Assembly (NCBI GenBank): GCA_023461035.1
Contig: JAEWOD010000035.1
Coordinates: forward strand, 124,001 to 188,000
Origin: Bacteroidota bacterium
GTDB lineage: Bacteria > Bacteroidota > Bacteroidia > Flavobacteriales > Weeksellaceae
Direction of reading: 5' to 3'
DNA: 64,000 nucleotides
A program made the translations under genes and the position numbers. The stretch's first letter is position 1. Each line of letters begins with the position of its first letter. The notes beneath the pieces were generated by a model. The model made no database searches. It was not told where the DNA came from and saw only the letters and a program-made list of their open reading frames with translations. Shown here piece by piece: positions 28,783 through 36,916 of the stretch.

Positions 28783-28799
28783 TTTATAATCGTTATAAA
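28783..28799. promoter_or_regulatory. Inverted repeat upstream of the nuo operon
   Basis: TTTATAA-tcg-TTATAAA has perfect 7-bp arms. It lies about 80 nt upstream of the candidate nuo promoter and is the only clear symmetric site in the 285-bp spacer between the T9SS gene and nuoA, so it is an operator candidate. Confidence 0.35.
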
Positions 28800-28844
28800 T
28801 TAAAGAATTTCCATAAAAATTCAGAAATAAAATTTCTCTAAGTT

Positions 28845-28873
28845 TTGCTTGCTATTATTAGTTCGTAAATTTA
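28845..28873 (+). promoter_or_regulatory. Candidate nuo operon promoter
   Basis: TTG (28845-28847), an 18-nt spacer and TAAATTTA (28866-28873) resemble the -33/-7 pair with one mismatch in the -7 (final A for G). It ends 20 nt before the nuoA ATG. Confidence 0.4.
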
Positions 28874-28893
28874 CCCGCTGATTTTTAAGGTAA

Positions 28894-29259
28894 ATGGATA
28901 CATCATTTGATTATATACCGATTTTGGTGCTTTTTCTGTTAGCGGCAGGTTTTGTCGTTTCCACCATCATTATCACCCACTTTTTGGGGCCAAAAAGAGA
29001 AACGGACGAAAAACTGGACAATTTCGAGAGTGGAATTGAACAGGTAGGAAATGCAAGAAAACCCTTCTCCATCAAATACTATTTGGTTGCCATTTTATTT
29101 GTGTTGTTTGACGTGGAAGTCATTTTCTTTTACCCTTATGCCGTCAATTTCAAAGAATTGGGTTGGGAAGGATTTGCCGCAGTTGCCACTTTTGTCGGTT
29201 TATTTTTAATCATGTATCTTTATGTGAGAAAAAAAGGTGCTTTGGATTGGGAAAAATAA
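28894..29259 (+). CDS. nuoA: NADH-quinone oxidoreductase subunit A
   Basis: Membrane subunit of respiratory complex I. The 121 residues contain three hydrophobic helices and the conserved acidic stretch YLVAILFVLFDVEVIFFYPYA. It is the first gene of a complete 14-gene nuo operon and is followed by nuoB after a short heptad-periodic spacer. Confidence 0.96.
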   Translation: MDTSFDYIPILVLFLLAAGFVVSTIIITHFLGPKRETDEKLDNFESGIEQVGNARKPFSIKYYLVAILFVLFDVEVIFFYPYAVNFKELGWEGFAAVATFVGLFLIMYLYVRKKGALDWEK

Positions 29260-29261
29260 AG

Positions 29262-29289
29262 TGCTGAATGTTGAAAATAAATAAGATAA
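29262..29289. repeat. Heptad-periodic spacer, nuoA-nuoB
   Basis: Four 7-nt units: tgctgaa, tgttgaa, aataaat, aagataa. The first two differ at one base. The tract ends 3 nt before the nuoB ATG. Confidence 0.5.
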
Positions 29290-29292
29290 AAA

Positions 29293-29865
29293 ATGATTCA
29301 CAATAAAAGACCGGTCACCCACAATACCAACGTGAAAATTGTGGATATGCCGGAAGGAGTTCAGGGAGAAGGTTTCATGGCGATGCAATTATCGAAAGTA
29401 ATCGGGTTGGCGAGGAAAAATTCCATTTGGCCGTTGCCATTTGCAACAAGTTGTTGTGGAATCGAGTTCATGGCGACGATGGGTTCGACTTACGATCTTT
29501 CCCGTTTTGGAAGCGAGCGATTGGCTTTTACGCCGCGTCAGTGTGACCTTTTGATGGTAATGGGAACTATCTCAAAAAAAATGGCGCCTGTTTTACGGCA
29601 GGTTTATATACAGATGGCAGAACCGCGTTGGGTAGTAGCGGTAGGAGCTTGTGCGAGTAGCGGAGGGATTTTTGACACTTATTCCGTATTACAAGGAATC
29701 GACCAGGTAATTCCGGTTGATGTGTATGTTCCCGGTTGCCCTCCAAGGCCGGAAGCCATCATTGACGGTATTTTGCGCATACAGGATTTAGTCGAAAACG
29801 AAAGTCTGCGCAGAAGAACCAGTCCTGAATATGTGGAATTATTAAAAAGCTACGGCATTTCATAA
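29293..29865 (+). CDS. nuoB: NADH-quinone oxidoreductase subunit B
   Basis: Peripheral-arm subunit that holds the terminal 4Fe-4S cluster N2 of complex I. All four ligand cysteines are visible: Cys54 and Cys55 in TSCCGIEF, Cys120 in GACASSGG and Cys149 in PGCPPRP. Length (190) is normal. It is followed 9 bp later by nuoC. Confidence 0.97.
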   Translation: MIHNKRPVTHNTNVKIVDMPEGVQGEGFMAMQLSKVIGLARKNSIWPLPFATSCCGIEFMATMGSTYDLSRFGSERLAFTPRQCDLLMVMGTISKKMAPVLRQVYIQMAEPRWVVAVGACASSGGIFDTYSVLQGIDQVIPVDVYVPGCPPRPEAIIDGILRIQDLVENESLRRRTSPEYVELLKSYGIS

Positions 29866-29874
29866 GCGAAAAAT

Positions 29875-30408
29875 ATGTTGAACAGCAAATATGTTTTAGA
29901 CAAACTGATTGAGAAATTTGGGGAATCTGTTTTCGGCTATGAGGAACAGTTTGATATGATGGCCATTTATGCCGATAAAGAACTGAACCTGAAAATTCTT
30001 CAGTTTTTATATGATGAAGAAGATTTGGCTTTCCGGTTCATGACCGATTTGACTGCCATTCATTATCCAAACAATAAAGGAGAAGAATTGGTGGTAACTT
30101 ATTTACTGTATAACATGCCAAAGAATTTTCACATCCGTTTGAAATTTACTTTGGATATCAATAAACCCGACATTTATACGGCTTCGCAAGTTCATCCGAC
30201 CGCTAACTGGTTGGAAAGAGAGTGTTATGATTTCTATGGTGTGAATTTCGTAGGCCACCCCAATTTAATCCGGGTGATGAATGTGGACGAAATGGATTAT
30301 TTCCCTATGAGAAAGGAATTCCCTCTTGAGGATCAAACCCGAACCGACAAAGACGATGAGATGTTTGGGCGCGGCGGGCATTTTAACTTCGGGAATTTTT
30401 CCGTGTAA
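29875..30408 (+). CDS. nuoC: NADH-quinone oxidoreductase subunit C
   Basis: The 30-kDa peripheral-arm subunit of complex I, 177 residues. The family motif ERECYDFYGVNFVGHPNLIR is present in the second half. It is separate from nuoD, not fused to it as in E. coli; the nuoD ATG follows 14 bp after the stop. Confidence 0.95.
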   Translation: MLNSKYVLDKLIEKFGESVFGYEEQFDMMAIYADKELNLKILQFLYDEEDLAFRFMTDLTAIHYPNNKGEELVVTYLLYNMPKNFHIRLKFTLDINKPDIYTASQVHPTANWLERECYDFYGVNFVGHPNLIRVMNVDEMDYFPMRKEFPLEDQTRTDKDDEMFGRGGHFNFGNFSV

Positions 30409-30422
30409 AGAATTGGAACAAA

Positions 30423-31652
30423 ATGGCAGAAGTAAAACAAAATATAAAATTACCCAAGGAATCACTTGAGAAAACCACTCAAACGATCAACCTCGGACCC
30501 ACGCATCCGGCAACTCACGGAGTTTTCCAAAATATTCTGGAAATAGACGGAGAGCGGATTATCCAAGCGACACCTACGGTTGGGTACATACACAGAGCAT
30601 TTGAAAAAATTGCGGAGAGAAAACCTTTGTATCAGGTTACACCTCTTACAGATAGATTGAATTATTGCTCGGCTCCGATTAACAACATCGGCTGGCATTT
30701 AACCGTTGAAAAATTTGTAGGAATTGACATTCCGGCAAGAGCACAATATTTACGCGTCATCATCATGGAATTGGCGAGAATCGCTGATCATTTGATTTGC
30801 AACTCCATTCTGGGAGTGGATTCCGGTGCCTTTACCGGATTTCTTTATGTATTCCGCTACCGCGAATTGATCTATGAAATCTATGAAGAAATCTGTGGAA
30901 GCCGATTGACGACAAACATTGGCCGAATTGGTGGATTTGAAAGGGATTTCAGTGAAACGGCATGGGCGAAAATCCATAAATTTCTGGATGAATACCCAAA
31001 AGTGCTAAAAGAATTTGAAGATTTATTTAACAGAAACAGAATCTTCATGGAGCGTACGCAAGGCGTAGGCGGAATCAGCGCTGAAAGAGCTTTGGCTTAT
31101 GGTTTTACCGGCCCGAATTTACGTGCTGCGGGAGTGGATTATGATGTGAGAGTACAGAAACCTTATTGTCGCTACGAAGAATTTGATTTTAAAGTTCCTG
31201 TTGGTACAACAGGTGATTGTTATGACCGTTATCTGGTGCGAAACGAAGAAATGTGGCAATCCATCAGTTTGATCAAACAAGCCATTCAGAAAATAGGAGA
31301 ATTAAAAGGGGAAGAAGCAACCAAATACCATGCTGACGCTCCCGATTTTTATCTGCCGCTGAAAAAAGATGTTTACACCAAAATGGAAGCTTTGATTTAC
31401 CATTTCAAAATCATCATGGGCGAAGTCGATATTCCTGCCGGAGAATTGTATCATGCAGTAGAAGGAGCCAACGGCGAATTGGGATATTATTTCATCAGTG
31501 ACGGCGGTCGTTCCGCATACAGACTACATTTCAGAAGACCTTGCTTTATTTATTATCAGGCGTTTCCGGAATTAGTGGAAGGATCGATGCTGAGTGATGC
31601 GATTTTGACGATGAGTAGTTTGAATTTGATTGCAGGAGAATTGGATGCTTGA
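30423..31652 (+). CDS. nuoD: NADH-quinone oxidoreductase subunit D
   Basis: The 49-kDa quinone-binding subunit of complex I, related to hydrogenase large subunits. The 409 residues include GPTHPATHGVF near the N-terminus, YIHRAFEKIAE, and the C-terminal RRPCFIYYQ. The quinone-site His-bearing loop (THPATHG) is intact. A 105-bp spacer containing heptad repeats separates it from nuoE. Confidence 0.97.
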   Translation: MAEVKQNIKLPKESLEKTTQTINLGPTHPATHGVFQNILEIDGERIIQATPTVGYIHRAFEKIAERKPLYQVTPLTDRLNYCSAPINNIGWHLTVEKFVGIDIPARAQYLRVIIMELARIADHLICNSILGVDSGAFTGFLYVFRYRELIYEIYEEICGSRLTTNIGRIGGFERDFSETAWAKIHKFLDEYPKVLKEFEDLFNRNRIFMERTQGVGGISAERALAYGFTGPNLRAAGVDYDVRVQKPYCRYEEFDFKVPVGTTGDCYDRYLVRNEEMWQSISLIKQAIQKIGELKGEEATKYHADAPDFYLPLKKDVYTKMEALIYHFKIIMGEVDIPAGELYHAVEGANGELGYYFISDGGRSAYRLHFRRPCFIYYQAFPELVEGSMLSDAILTMSSLNLIAGELDA

Positions 31653-31716
31653 TTAGATTTTGAATGATGAATTATAAATTTTAAATGAGTTAAGTGTTTA
31701 GAATTAAATGAAAAAC

Positions 31717-31751
31717 AACATTAAACTTTAAACCTTGAACTTTAAACAATA
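31717..31751. repeat. Heptad repeat tract, nuoD-nuoE spacer
   Basis: Five 7-nt units of the form AACnTTA: aacatta, aacttta, aaccttg, aacttta, aacaata, ending 6 nt before the nuoE ATG. The rest of the 105-bp spacer is AT-rich and holds no gene. Confidence 0.7.
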
Positions 31752-31757
31752 AGAAAA

Positions 31758-32252
31758 ATGACAACAGTTCAATTTTCGAAAGAAACATATAAAAAGATAA
31801 AAGAGCTGATTACGCACTATCCCGATGGGAAACAAAAAAGTGCGTTAATTCCGGTTTTGCATATTGTGCAGGCAGAATGCAACGGCTGGCTGGATGTTCC
31901 CGTGATGGATCATGTAGCGGAAACTTTGGGGATTTTACCGGTGGAAGTTTATGAAGTAGCTTCTTTTTATTCGATGTTTAATTTGAATCCGGTAGGGAAA
32001 TATGTATTGGAAGTTTGCCAAACAGGGCCTTGTATGCTGAGTGGTTCCGATAAAATCATTAACCATATCAAACAAAAACTGAACATAAAAGCAGGTGAAA
32101 CCACTCCGGACGGACTTTTCACGCTAAAACCTGCCGAATGTCTTGGTGCTTGCGGATATGCACCCATGATGCAGTTGGGAAAAACATACAGAGAGAATTT
32201 GACGGTTGAGAAAGTAGATGAATTGTTGGAAGAATTAAGAAAATTGGCGTGA
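31758..32252 (+). CDS. nuoE: NADH-quinone oxidoreductase subunit E
   Basis: The 24-kDa subunit of the NADH-input module, with a thioredoxin-like 2Fe-2S domain. Its ligands are Cys87 and Cys92 (CQTGPC) and Cys128 and Cys132 (CLGAC). Length (164) is normal. The stop overlaps the start of the next, unrelated gene (TGATG), so the two are coupled. Confidence 0.96.
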   Translation: MTTVQFSKETYKKIKELITHYPDGKQKSALIPVLHIVQAECNGWLDVPVMDHVAETLGILPVEVYEVASFYSMFNLNPVGKYVLEVCQTGPCMLSGSDKIINHIKQKLNIKAGETTPDGLFTLKPAECLGACGYAPMMQLGKTYRENLTVEKVDELLEELRKLA

Positions 32253-32710
32253 TGGTAAAGTTTCTTTTCATATCACTTGCTTCTGCTTCCTTTCTTCTCA
32301 TACCTGAGAAAAAATTGGAAACAGGGATTTATTATGTAAAAGACAATACTAATGCCACTACTATTCAAATGAAATTTGAAGAATCTAATTCAATCTCGAT
32401 TTTAAATATTGATACCGTTGCAATTTGCACAAAAAAAGATTTTAAAAAAGTAGATTTTGACATTTCGGGTTATACAAGTCAACCTGTGGTTCGAATAGAA
32501 TTGTATCAAAACGGAGCAAAAAAATTTAGTGAAGCTACAGAAAAAAGCCTTGGAAAGAAATTAGCAATTATCAGTAATGGTAAAATAATTTCAGTACCCT
32601 ATGTCAATGAAAAAATTTCAGAAGGAAAAATCAGTATTTCAGGAAATTTTACAATTTCCGAAGCTGAAAAAATAAAAAATGAGTTAACCGATAAATCCGA
32701 AACAAAGTAG
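32252..32710 (+). CDS. SecD P1-head-like small protein inserted in nuo
   Basis: A 152-residue protein with a hydrophobic N-terminus (FLFISLASASFLLI), probably a signal peptide or anchor. Residues about 78-147 (VVRIELYQNGAKKFSEAT, GKKLAIISNGKIISVP, GKISISGNFTISEAEKI) closely resemble the periplasmic P1-head subdomain of SecD, in which FxLNxxGAKKF and GKxLAIVLDGKVIS are typical. The SecD membrane domain is absent. A GTG one codon earlier also opens the frame, but ATG 32252 overlapping the nuoE stop is preferred. The function is unknown; it sits between nuoE and nuoF, 3 bp before the nuoF ATG. Confidence 0.75.
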   Translation: MVKFLFISLASASFLLIPEKKLETGIYYVKDNTNATTIQMKFEESNSISILNIDTVAICTKKDFKKVDFDISGYTSQPVVRIELYQNGAKKFSEATEKSLGKKLAIISNGKIISVPYVNEKISEGKISISGNFTISEAEKIKNELTDKSETK

Positions 32711-32713
32711 GAA

Positions 32714-34072
32714 ATGGGAGAAACAAGATTATTATTGAAACACGCTAATGTTCCCGGGATTCGTCATTACGATGCCTATCGGGAGCATGACGGTTATAAA
32801 TCGGTAGAAAAAGCATTTAATATGACTCCGGAGCAAATCCTGGAAGAAGTCAAAACTTCCGGTTTGCGCGGACGTGGTGGAGCAGGTTTCCCGACCGGAA
32901 TGAAATGGAGTTTTCTCGCAAAACCCGAAGGTGTGCCCCGCCATTTGGTGGTGAATGCTGACGAGTCAGAGCCCGGAACTTTCAAAGACCGTTATCTGAT
33001 GGAGTTCATTCCGCATTTATTGATCGAAGGAATGATCGTTTCATCCTTTTGTTTGGGAAGTAATGCCTCATATATCTACATCCGTGGCGAATATGCCTGG
33101 ATTGCCGAAATTCTGGAAGAAGCCATCGCCGAAGCGAAAGCCAACGGTTGGTTAGGAAAAGATATAAAAGGAAGTGGTTTTGACTGCGAAATTTATGTAC
33201 AGCGAGGAGCCGGAGCCTATATTTGCGGAGAAGAAACCGCATTGTTGGAGTCACTGGAAGGAAAAAGAGGAAACCCGAGAATCAAACCACCGTTCCCGGC
33301 TGTAAAAGGAGTTTGGGGAAGACCAACGGTGGTCAATAATGTTGAATCGATTGCGGCAGTTGTTCCGATTATCATGATGACCGGAGCCGAATATGCCAAA
33401 ATCGGTGTGGGTCGTTCCACCGGAACCAAATTGATTTCCGCTTGCGGAAACATCAACAAACCGGGCGTTTATGAAATAGACATGACCCAAACCGTGGAAG
33501 AATTTATCTATTCGGATGAATTCTGTGGTGGAATTCCAAATGGAAAAAGATTGAAAGCCTGTATTCCGGGTGGAAGTTCCGTTCCGATTCTACCTGCCAA
33601 TTTATTGTTGACTACGGCAAACGGAACACCGCGATATATGAATTATGAATCATTGGCAGACGGCGGATTTGCAACGGGAACCATGATGGGTTCGGGCGGA
33701 TTCATCGTTTTGGACGAAGACCAGGATGTGGTTTACCATACCTATACATTGGCAAGATTTTATCGTCACGAGAGTTGCGGACAATGCTCGCCTTGTCGTG
33801 AAGGAACCGGTTGGATGGAAAAAATCCTGAAAAGAATTGACGAAGGACAAGGAAAAATGTCCGACATCGATTTACTGTGGGACATCCAACGAAAAATAGA
33901 AGGAAATACGATTTGTCCGTTGGGTGATGCCGCCGCTTGGCCGGTTGCAGCCGCCATCAGACATTTCAGAGATGAATTTGAATGGCATGTCCTGAATCCG
34001 GAGGAATGCCTGACGAGAAATTACGGATTGGCCGGTTATGCTGATCCACTGGAAATTAAAGAAGAGGCTTAA
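32714..34072 (+). CDS. nuoF: NADH-quinone oxidoreductase subunit F
   Basis: The NADH- and FMN-binding subunit of complex I, 452 residues. Nucleotide and flavin motifs GRGGAGFPTGMKW and ESEPGTFKDR are present, and the N3 4Fe-4S ligands appear in ESCGQCSPCREG and later NTICPLGD. It follows the SecD-like gene and is followed 2 bp later by nuoG. Confidence 0.97.
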   Translation: MGETRLLLKHANVPGIRHYDAYREHDGYKSVEKAFNMTPEQILEEVKTSGLRGRGGAGFPTGMKWSFLAKPEGVPRHLVVNADESEPGTFKDRYLMEFIPHLLIEGMIVSSFCLGSNASYIYIRGEYAWIAEILEEAIAEAKANGWLGKDIKGSGFDCEIYVQRGAGAYICGEETALLESLEGKRGNPRIKPPFPAVKGVWGRPTVVNNVESIAAVVPIIMMTGAEYAKIGVGRSTGTKLISACGNINKPGVYEIDMTQTVEEFIYSDEFCGGIPNGKRLKACIPGGSSVPILPANLLLTTANGTPRYMNYESLADGGFATGTMMGSGGFIVLDEDQDVVYHTYTLARFYRHESCGQCSPCREGTGWMEKILKRIDEGQGKMSDIDLLWDIQRKIEGNTICPLGDAAAWPVAAAIRHFRDEFEWHVLNPEECLTRNYGLAGYADPLEIKEEA

Positions 34073-34074
34073 TT

Positions 34075-35193
34075 ATGTCAGAAATAAAAGAAACACCTTT
34101 GTTCACCGTAACCATTGACGGGCAAACCATTCAGGTTCCCGCCGGAACAACGATTCTCCAAGCCGCAAGGATGATTGGAAAAGAAGTGGCTCCTCCGGCT
34201 ATGTGTTATTATGGGAATCTGGAAGATACCGGTGGAAACTGCCGTACCTGTATGGTGGAAGTGACAAAAGGAAGTGAAGCCGATCCAAGACCCATGCCTA
34301 AATTGGTAGCATCCTGCCGCACAACGGTGATGGACGGAATGGTGGTAGGAAATAAAACTTCAGAAAGAGCTTTAACGGCAAGAGAAGGTGTGGTCGAATT
34401 TTTATTGATCAACCATCCGCTGGATTGTCCTGTTTGTGATCAGGCAGGCGAATGTAAGCTTCAGGATTTGAGTTACGAAAACGGAAAAGAAGAAACCCGA
34501 TACGAATTCAAACGCAGAACTTTTGAGCCGGAAGACATCGGAGACAAAATCCAATTGCACATGAACCGTTGTATTTTGTGCTATCGTTGTGTGAAATTGG
34601 CCGATCAGGTTACCGGAAAAAGAGAACATGGCGTGATGTTCCGCGGAGATCATGCCGAAATTTCTACTTATTTGGGGAAATCATTGGACAATGAATTCAT
34701 CGGAAACGTAATTGACGTTTGTCCGGTGGGCGCATTGACCGATAAAACTTTCCGTTTTAAAAACCGTGTCTGGTTTCTGAATCCTGTGGATGCGCACAGA
34801 GATTGTCCCACTTGTTCGGGAAAAGTTCAGCTGTGGTATCGTGGAGATGAAGTATTTCGTGTGACTTCAAGAAAAAATGAATGGAATGAAGTGGTAGAAT
34901 TACCCGACGGTAAACCCGGATGGATTTGTAACACTTGTCGTTATGACAAAAAAGAAACAAAAGATTGGGTAATTGAACAACCATCACATGTTTTAAGAAC
35001 ATCTGTAATTCGTCAGGGACACTATGAAGGAAAAGTCGGAACAGTAAAACCCAACGAGACTTTTAAACATGTAATGAAAGGCCGCGACCCAAAATTATTG
35101 TTGAATATACATGATGTGAGTGAAGTGAATGAACCGGAAAGAGATTTGAGTAAAATTGACGGTCCGGCAACGAGTAAGGATTATAAGGAATAA
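34075..35193 (+). CDS. nuoG: NADH-quinone oxidoreductase subunit G, short form
   Basis: Iron-sulfur subunit of complex I. The 372 residues hold an N-terminal 2Fe-2S domain (CYYGNLEDTGGNCRTC), a His/Cys 4Fe-4S site (HPLDCPVCDQAGEC), a 4Fe-4S site (CILCYRC ... CPVGAL), and a further Cys set (CPTC, CNTC). E. coli NuoG is about 900 residues; this one lacks the large molybdopterin-fold domain. The frame is clean with a normal stop, and I recall short NuoG as usual in Flavobacteriia, so this is a lineage form and not a pseudogene. Confidence 0.9.
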   Translation: MSEIKETPLFTVTIDGQTIQVPAGTTILQAARMIGKEVAPPAMCYYGNLEDTGGNCRTCMVEVTKGSEADPRPMPKLVASCRTTVMDGMVVGNKTSERALTAREGVVEFLLINHPLDCPVCDQAGECKLQDLSYENGKEETRYEFKRRTFEPEDIGDKIQLHMNRCILCYRCVKLADQVTGKREHGVMFRGDHAEISTYLGKSLDNEFIGNVIDVCPVGALTDKTFRFKNRVWFLNPVDAHRDCPTCSGKVQLWYRGDEVFRVTSRKNEWNEVVELPDGKPGWICNTCRYDKKETKDWVIEQPSHVLRTSVIRQGHYEGKVGTVKPNETFKHVMKGRDPKLLLNIHDVSEVNEPERDLSKIDGPATSKDYKE

Positions 35194-35227
35194 TTTGAAA
35201 ATGTGATAATTTGAAGATTTGAAAATG
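35193..35227. repeat. Octad repeat tract, nuoG-lipoprotein spacer
   Basis: Four 8-nt units: atttgaaa, atgtgata, atttgaag, atttgaaa, running directly into the ATG at 35225. The same octad occurs between nuoH and nuoI. Confidence 0.65.
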
Positions 35228-35689
35228 AAAAAAAGTTTACTCATAACATCCGCTTTAATAATAATTTCTTGTGTTGGTGCTAAAAACTCAAATTACAGGG
35301 ATCAATTAATTGGCAGTTGGGAATTTGTACAAACACAAGATTTGAATGGGAATAAATTAGAACGTTATGAAGGCAGCTTCGGTACTGTGAATGCAATCGG
35401 GCCGAAACTTATATATAACAAAGATTCAACCTATAATAAAGTTTTTACACCTAAAAACACCGACAAAGGAAAATGGAGATTTAATGAAAAAACAATGACA
35501 ATCGAACATGATTTATTCATTGATAGCACAACTTGGGTTGGTCAAGATTTGATTAAACGAGGTTTAGCAGAAAAGAAAAAAGATGGAAACTATTACGAAT
35601 TGATTGAAGATAAGGTCTTAAAAATTGAAGACGGTAAGATTTATATAGACAACCGAGGATTAATCGATGTATTTAAAAAAGTTAAGTAA
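35225..35689 (+). CDS. Putative lipoprotein inserted in the nuo operon
   Basis: A 154-residue protein starting MKKSLLITSALIIISC, a lipoprotein signal with Cys16 as the likely acylated residue. The mature part (GSWEFVQTQDLNGNKLERYEG, later KGKWRF) has the pattern of lipocalin-like small Bacteroidota lipoproteins, but no assigned function is visible. An upstream TTG also opens the frame; ATG 35225 is preferred because of the lipobox. It separates nuoG from nuoH. The start codon is the last part of an octad repeat, so the repeat may have supplied the initiation region. Confidence 0.75.
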   Translation: MKKSLLITSALIIISCVGAKNSNYRDQLIGSWEFVQTQDLNGNKLERYEGSFGTVNAIGPKLIYNKDSTYNKVFTPKNTDKGKWRFNEKTMTIEHDLFIDSTTWVGQDLIKRGLAEKKKDGNYYELIEDKVLKIEDGKIYIDNRGLIDVFKKVK

Positions 35690-35700
35690 ATAAAGAAAAG

Positions 35701-35735
35701 TGTACTTTGTACATCATACAATGATACTTTTTACA
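35701..35735. repeat. Heptad repeat tract, lipoprotein-nuoH spacer
   Basis: Five 7-nt units with a TAC core: tgtactt, tgtacat, catacaa, tgatact, ttttaca, 12 nt before the nuoH ATG. Confidence 0.55.
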
Positions 35736-35747
35736 AAATAAAAAAAT

Positions 35748-36797
35748 ATGAACCCGGAATTTTGGAGTTTAATTGGTGAAAAAGCGGCTTTGGCCGGAGC
35801 GATGATAGGGTTTTCGCTTGTAGTAGCGATGTATTCGACATGGGCAGAACGAAAAGTTGCGGCTTACATTCAGGACAGACGCGGTCCGAACCGCGCCGGT
35901 TGGGGAGGATTGCTACAACCATTGGCAGACGGTGGAAAGTTGTTTTTTAAAGAAGAAATCACACCTCGTCATGCAGAAAAATTCCTGTTTGTTTTAGGAC
36001 CGACCATCGCCATGATTCTGGCTTGTATGACCGGAGCCGTCATTCCGTGGAGTACCGGTTTTGAAATCGGAGATAGTGTCATCGTTCCACAAATTGCAGA
36101 CATCAATGTCGGTTTTCTATATATTTTGGGCGTTTTGAGTTTGGGCGTTTACGGAATCATGCTGGGTTCATGGGCTTCCAATAATAAATGGTCACTCATG
36201 GGTGGACTACGTGCCGCTTCGCAGATTATTTCGTATGAATTACCGATGGGTATTGCTTTGATTACCATTTTGATGATCAGCGGAACACTTCGTTTAGGCG
36301 GAATCGTCGAAGGCCAAATGGATGGTTACTGGAACATCATTTTACAACCTGTGGGATTCATTATCTTTTTGGTTTGTGCTTTTGCCGAAACCAACCGTAC
36401 ACCTTTTGATTTACCGGAAGCAGAGAACGAGCTGATCGGTGGATACCATTCGGAATATTCGTCCATGAAGTTAGGATTTTTCCTGTTTGCAGAATACATC
36501 AACGTATTTATCAGTTCGGTGATTTTATCCACTTTGTATTTCGGCGGATATGACATTCCGTTTGTAAACGATGCGAAATTGACCGATAGTCTGGGTATGA
36601 ACACGATGGCGGTTTTACACTTCCTGAGTTTGTTCCTGAAAGCCTGTTTCTTCATATTTGTGTTTATGTGGGTAAGATGGACGATCCCGAGATTCCGGTA
36701 TGACCAACTGATGGATTTGGGATGGAAACGATTATTGCCACTGGCTTTGGCCAATATGCTGATTACCGGATTGGTGATTTTGTGGATGAATAATTAA
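35748..36797 (+). CDS. nuoH: NADH-quinone oxidoreductase subunit H
   Basis: The membrane subunit that joins the peripheral and membrane arms and forms part of the quinone site. The 349 residues include the conserved loop motif RRGPNRAGWGGLLQPLADGG and AETNRTPFDLPEAENELIGGYHSEYS. It is not fused to neighbouring subunits. Spacer to nuoI: 119 bp, octad-repetitive. Confidence 0.97.
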   Translation: MNPEFWSLIGEKAALAGAMIGFSLVVAMYSTWAERKVAAYIQDRRGPNRAGWGGLLQPLADGGKLFFKEEITPRHAEKFLFVLGPTIAMILACMTGAVIPWSTGFEIGDSVIVPQIADINVGFLYILGVLSLGVYGIMLGSWASNNKWSLMGGLRAASQIISYELPMGIALITILMISGTLRLGGIVEGQMDGYWNIILQPVGFIIFLVCAFAETNRTPFDLPEAENELIGGYHSEYSSMKLGFFLFAEYINVFISSVILSTLYFGGYDIPFVNDAKLTDSLGMNTMAVLHFLSLFLKACFFIFVFMWVRWTIPRFRYDQLMDLGWKRLLPLALANMLITGLVILWMNN

Positions 36798-36803
36798 ATG
36801 TTG

Positions 36804-36888
36804 ATTTGATAATTTGAAGATTTGGAAATTTGAAAATGAGTTAGAGTTCATTTAAAATTCAAAATTTATAATTTAAAATAGAAAAGTA
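36804..36888. repeat. Octad tract and shared AT-rich repeat, nuoH-nuoI spacer
   Basis: Octads atttgata, atttgaag, atttggaa, atttgaaa (36804-36835) repeat the unit found before the lipoprotein gene. Positions 36857-36888 are nearly identical to 40367-40396 in the nuoL-nuoM spacer (ATTCAAAAT ... AAAAGTA, differing by a 2-nt gap and one base). Confidence 0.65.
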
Positions 36889-36916
36889 TCTGAATCGGGT
36901 ACTAAAAAAATATAAA

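Noticed and set aside
34075..35193. Short nuoG as a truncated pseudogene
   Set aside because: Reading frame is clean, all cluster cysteines of the N-terminal part are present, and short NuoG is usual in this class as I recall it.
36326..36754. 142-residue frame on the minus strand opposite nuoH
   Set aside because: Overlaps an intact, motif-bearing complex I subunit; composition matches an antisense shadow.
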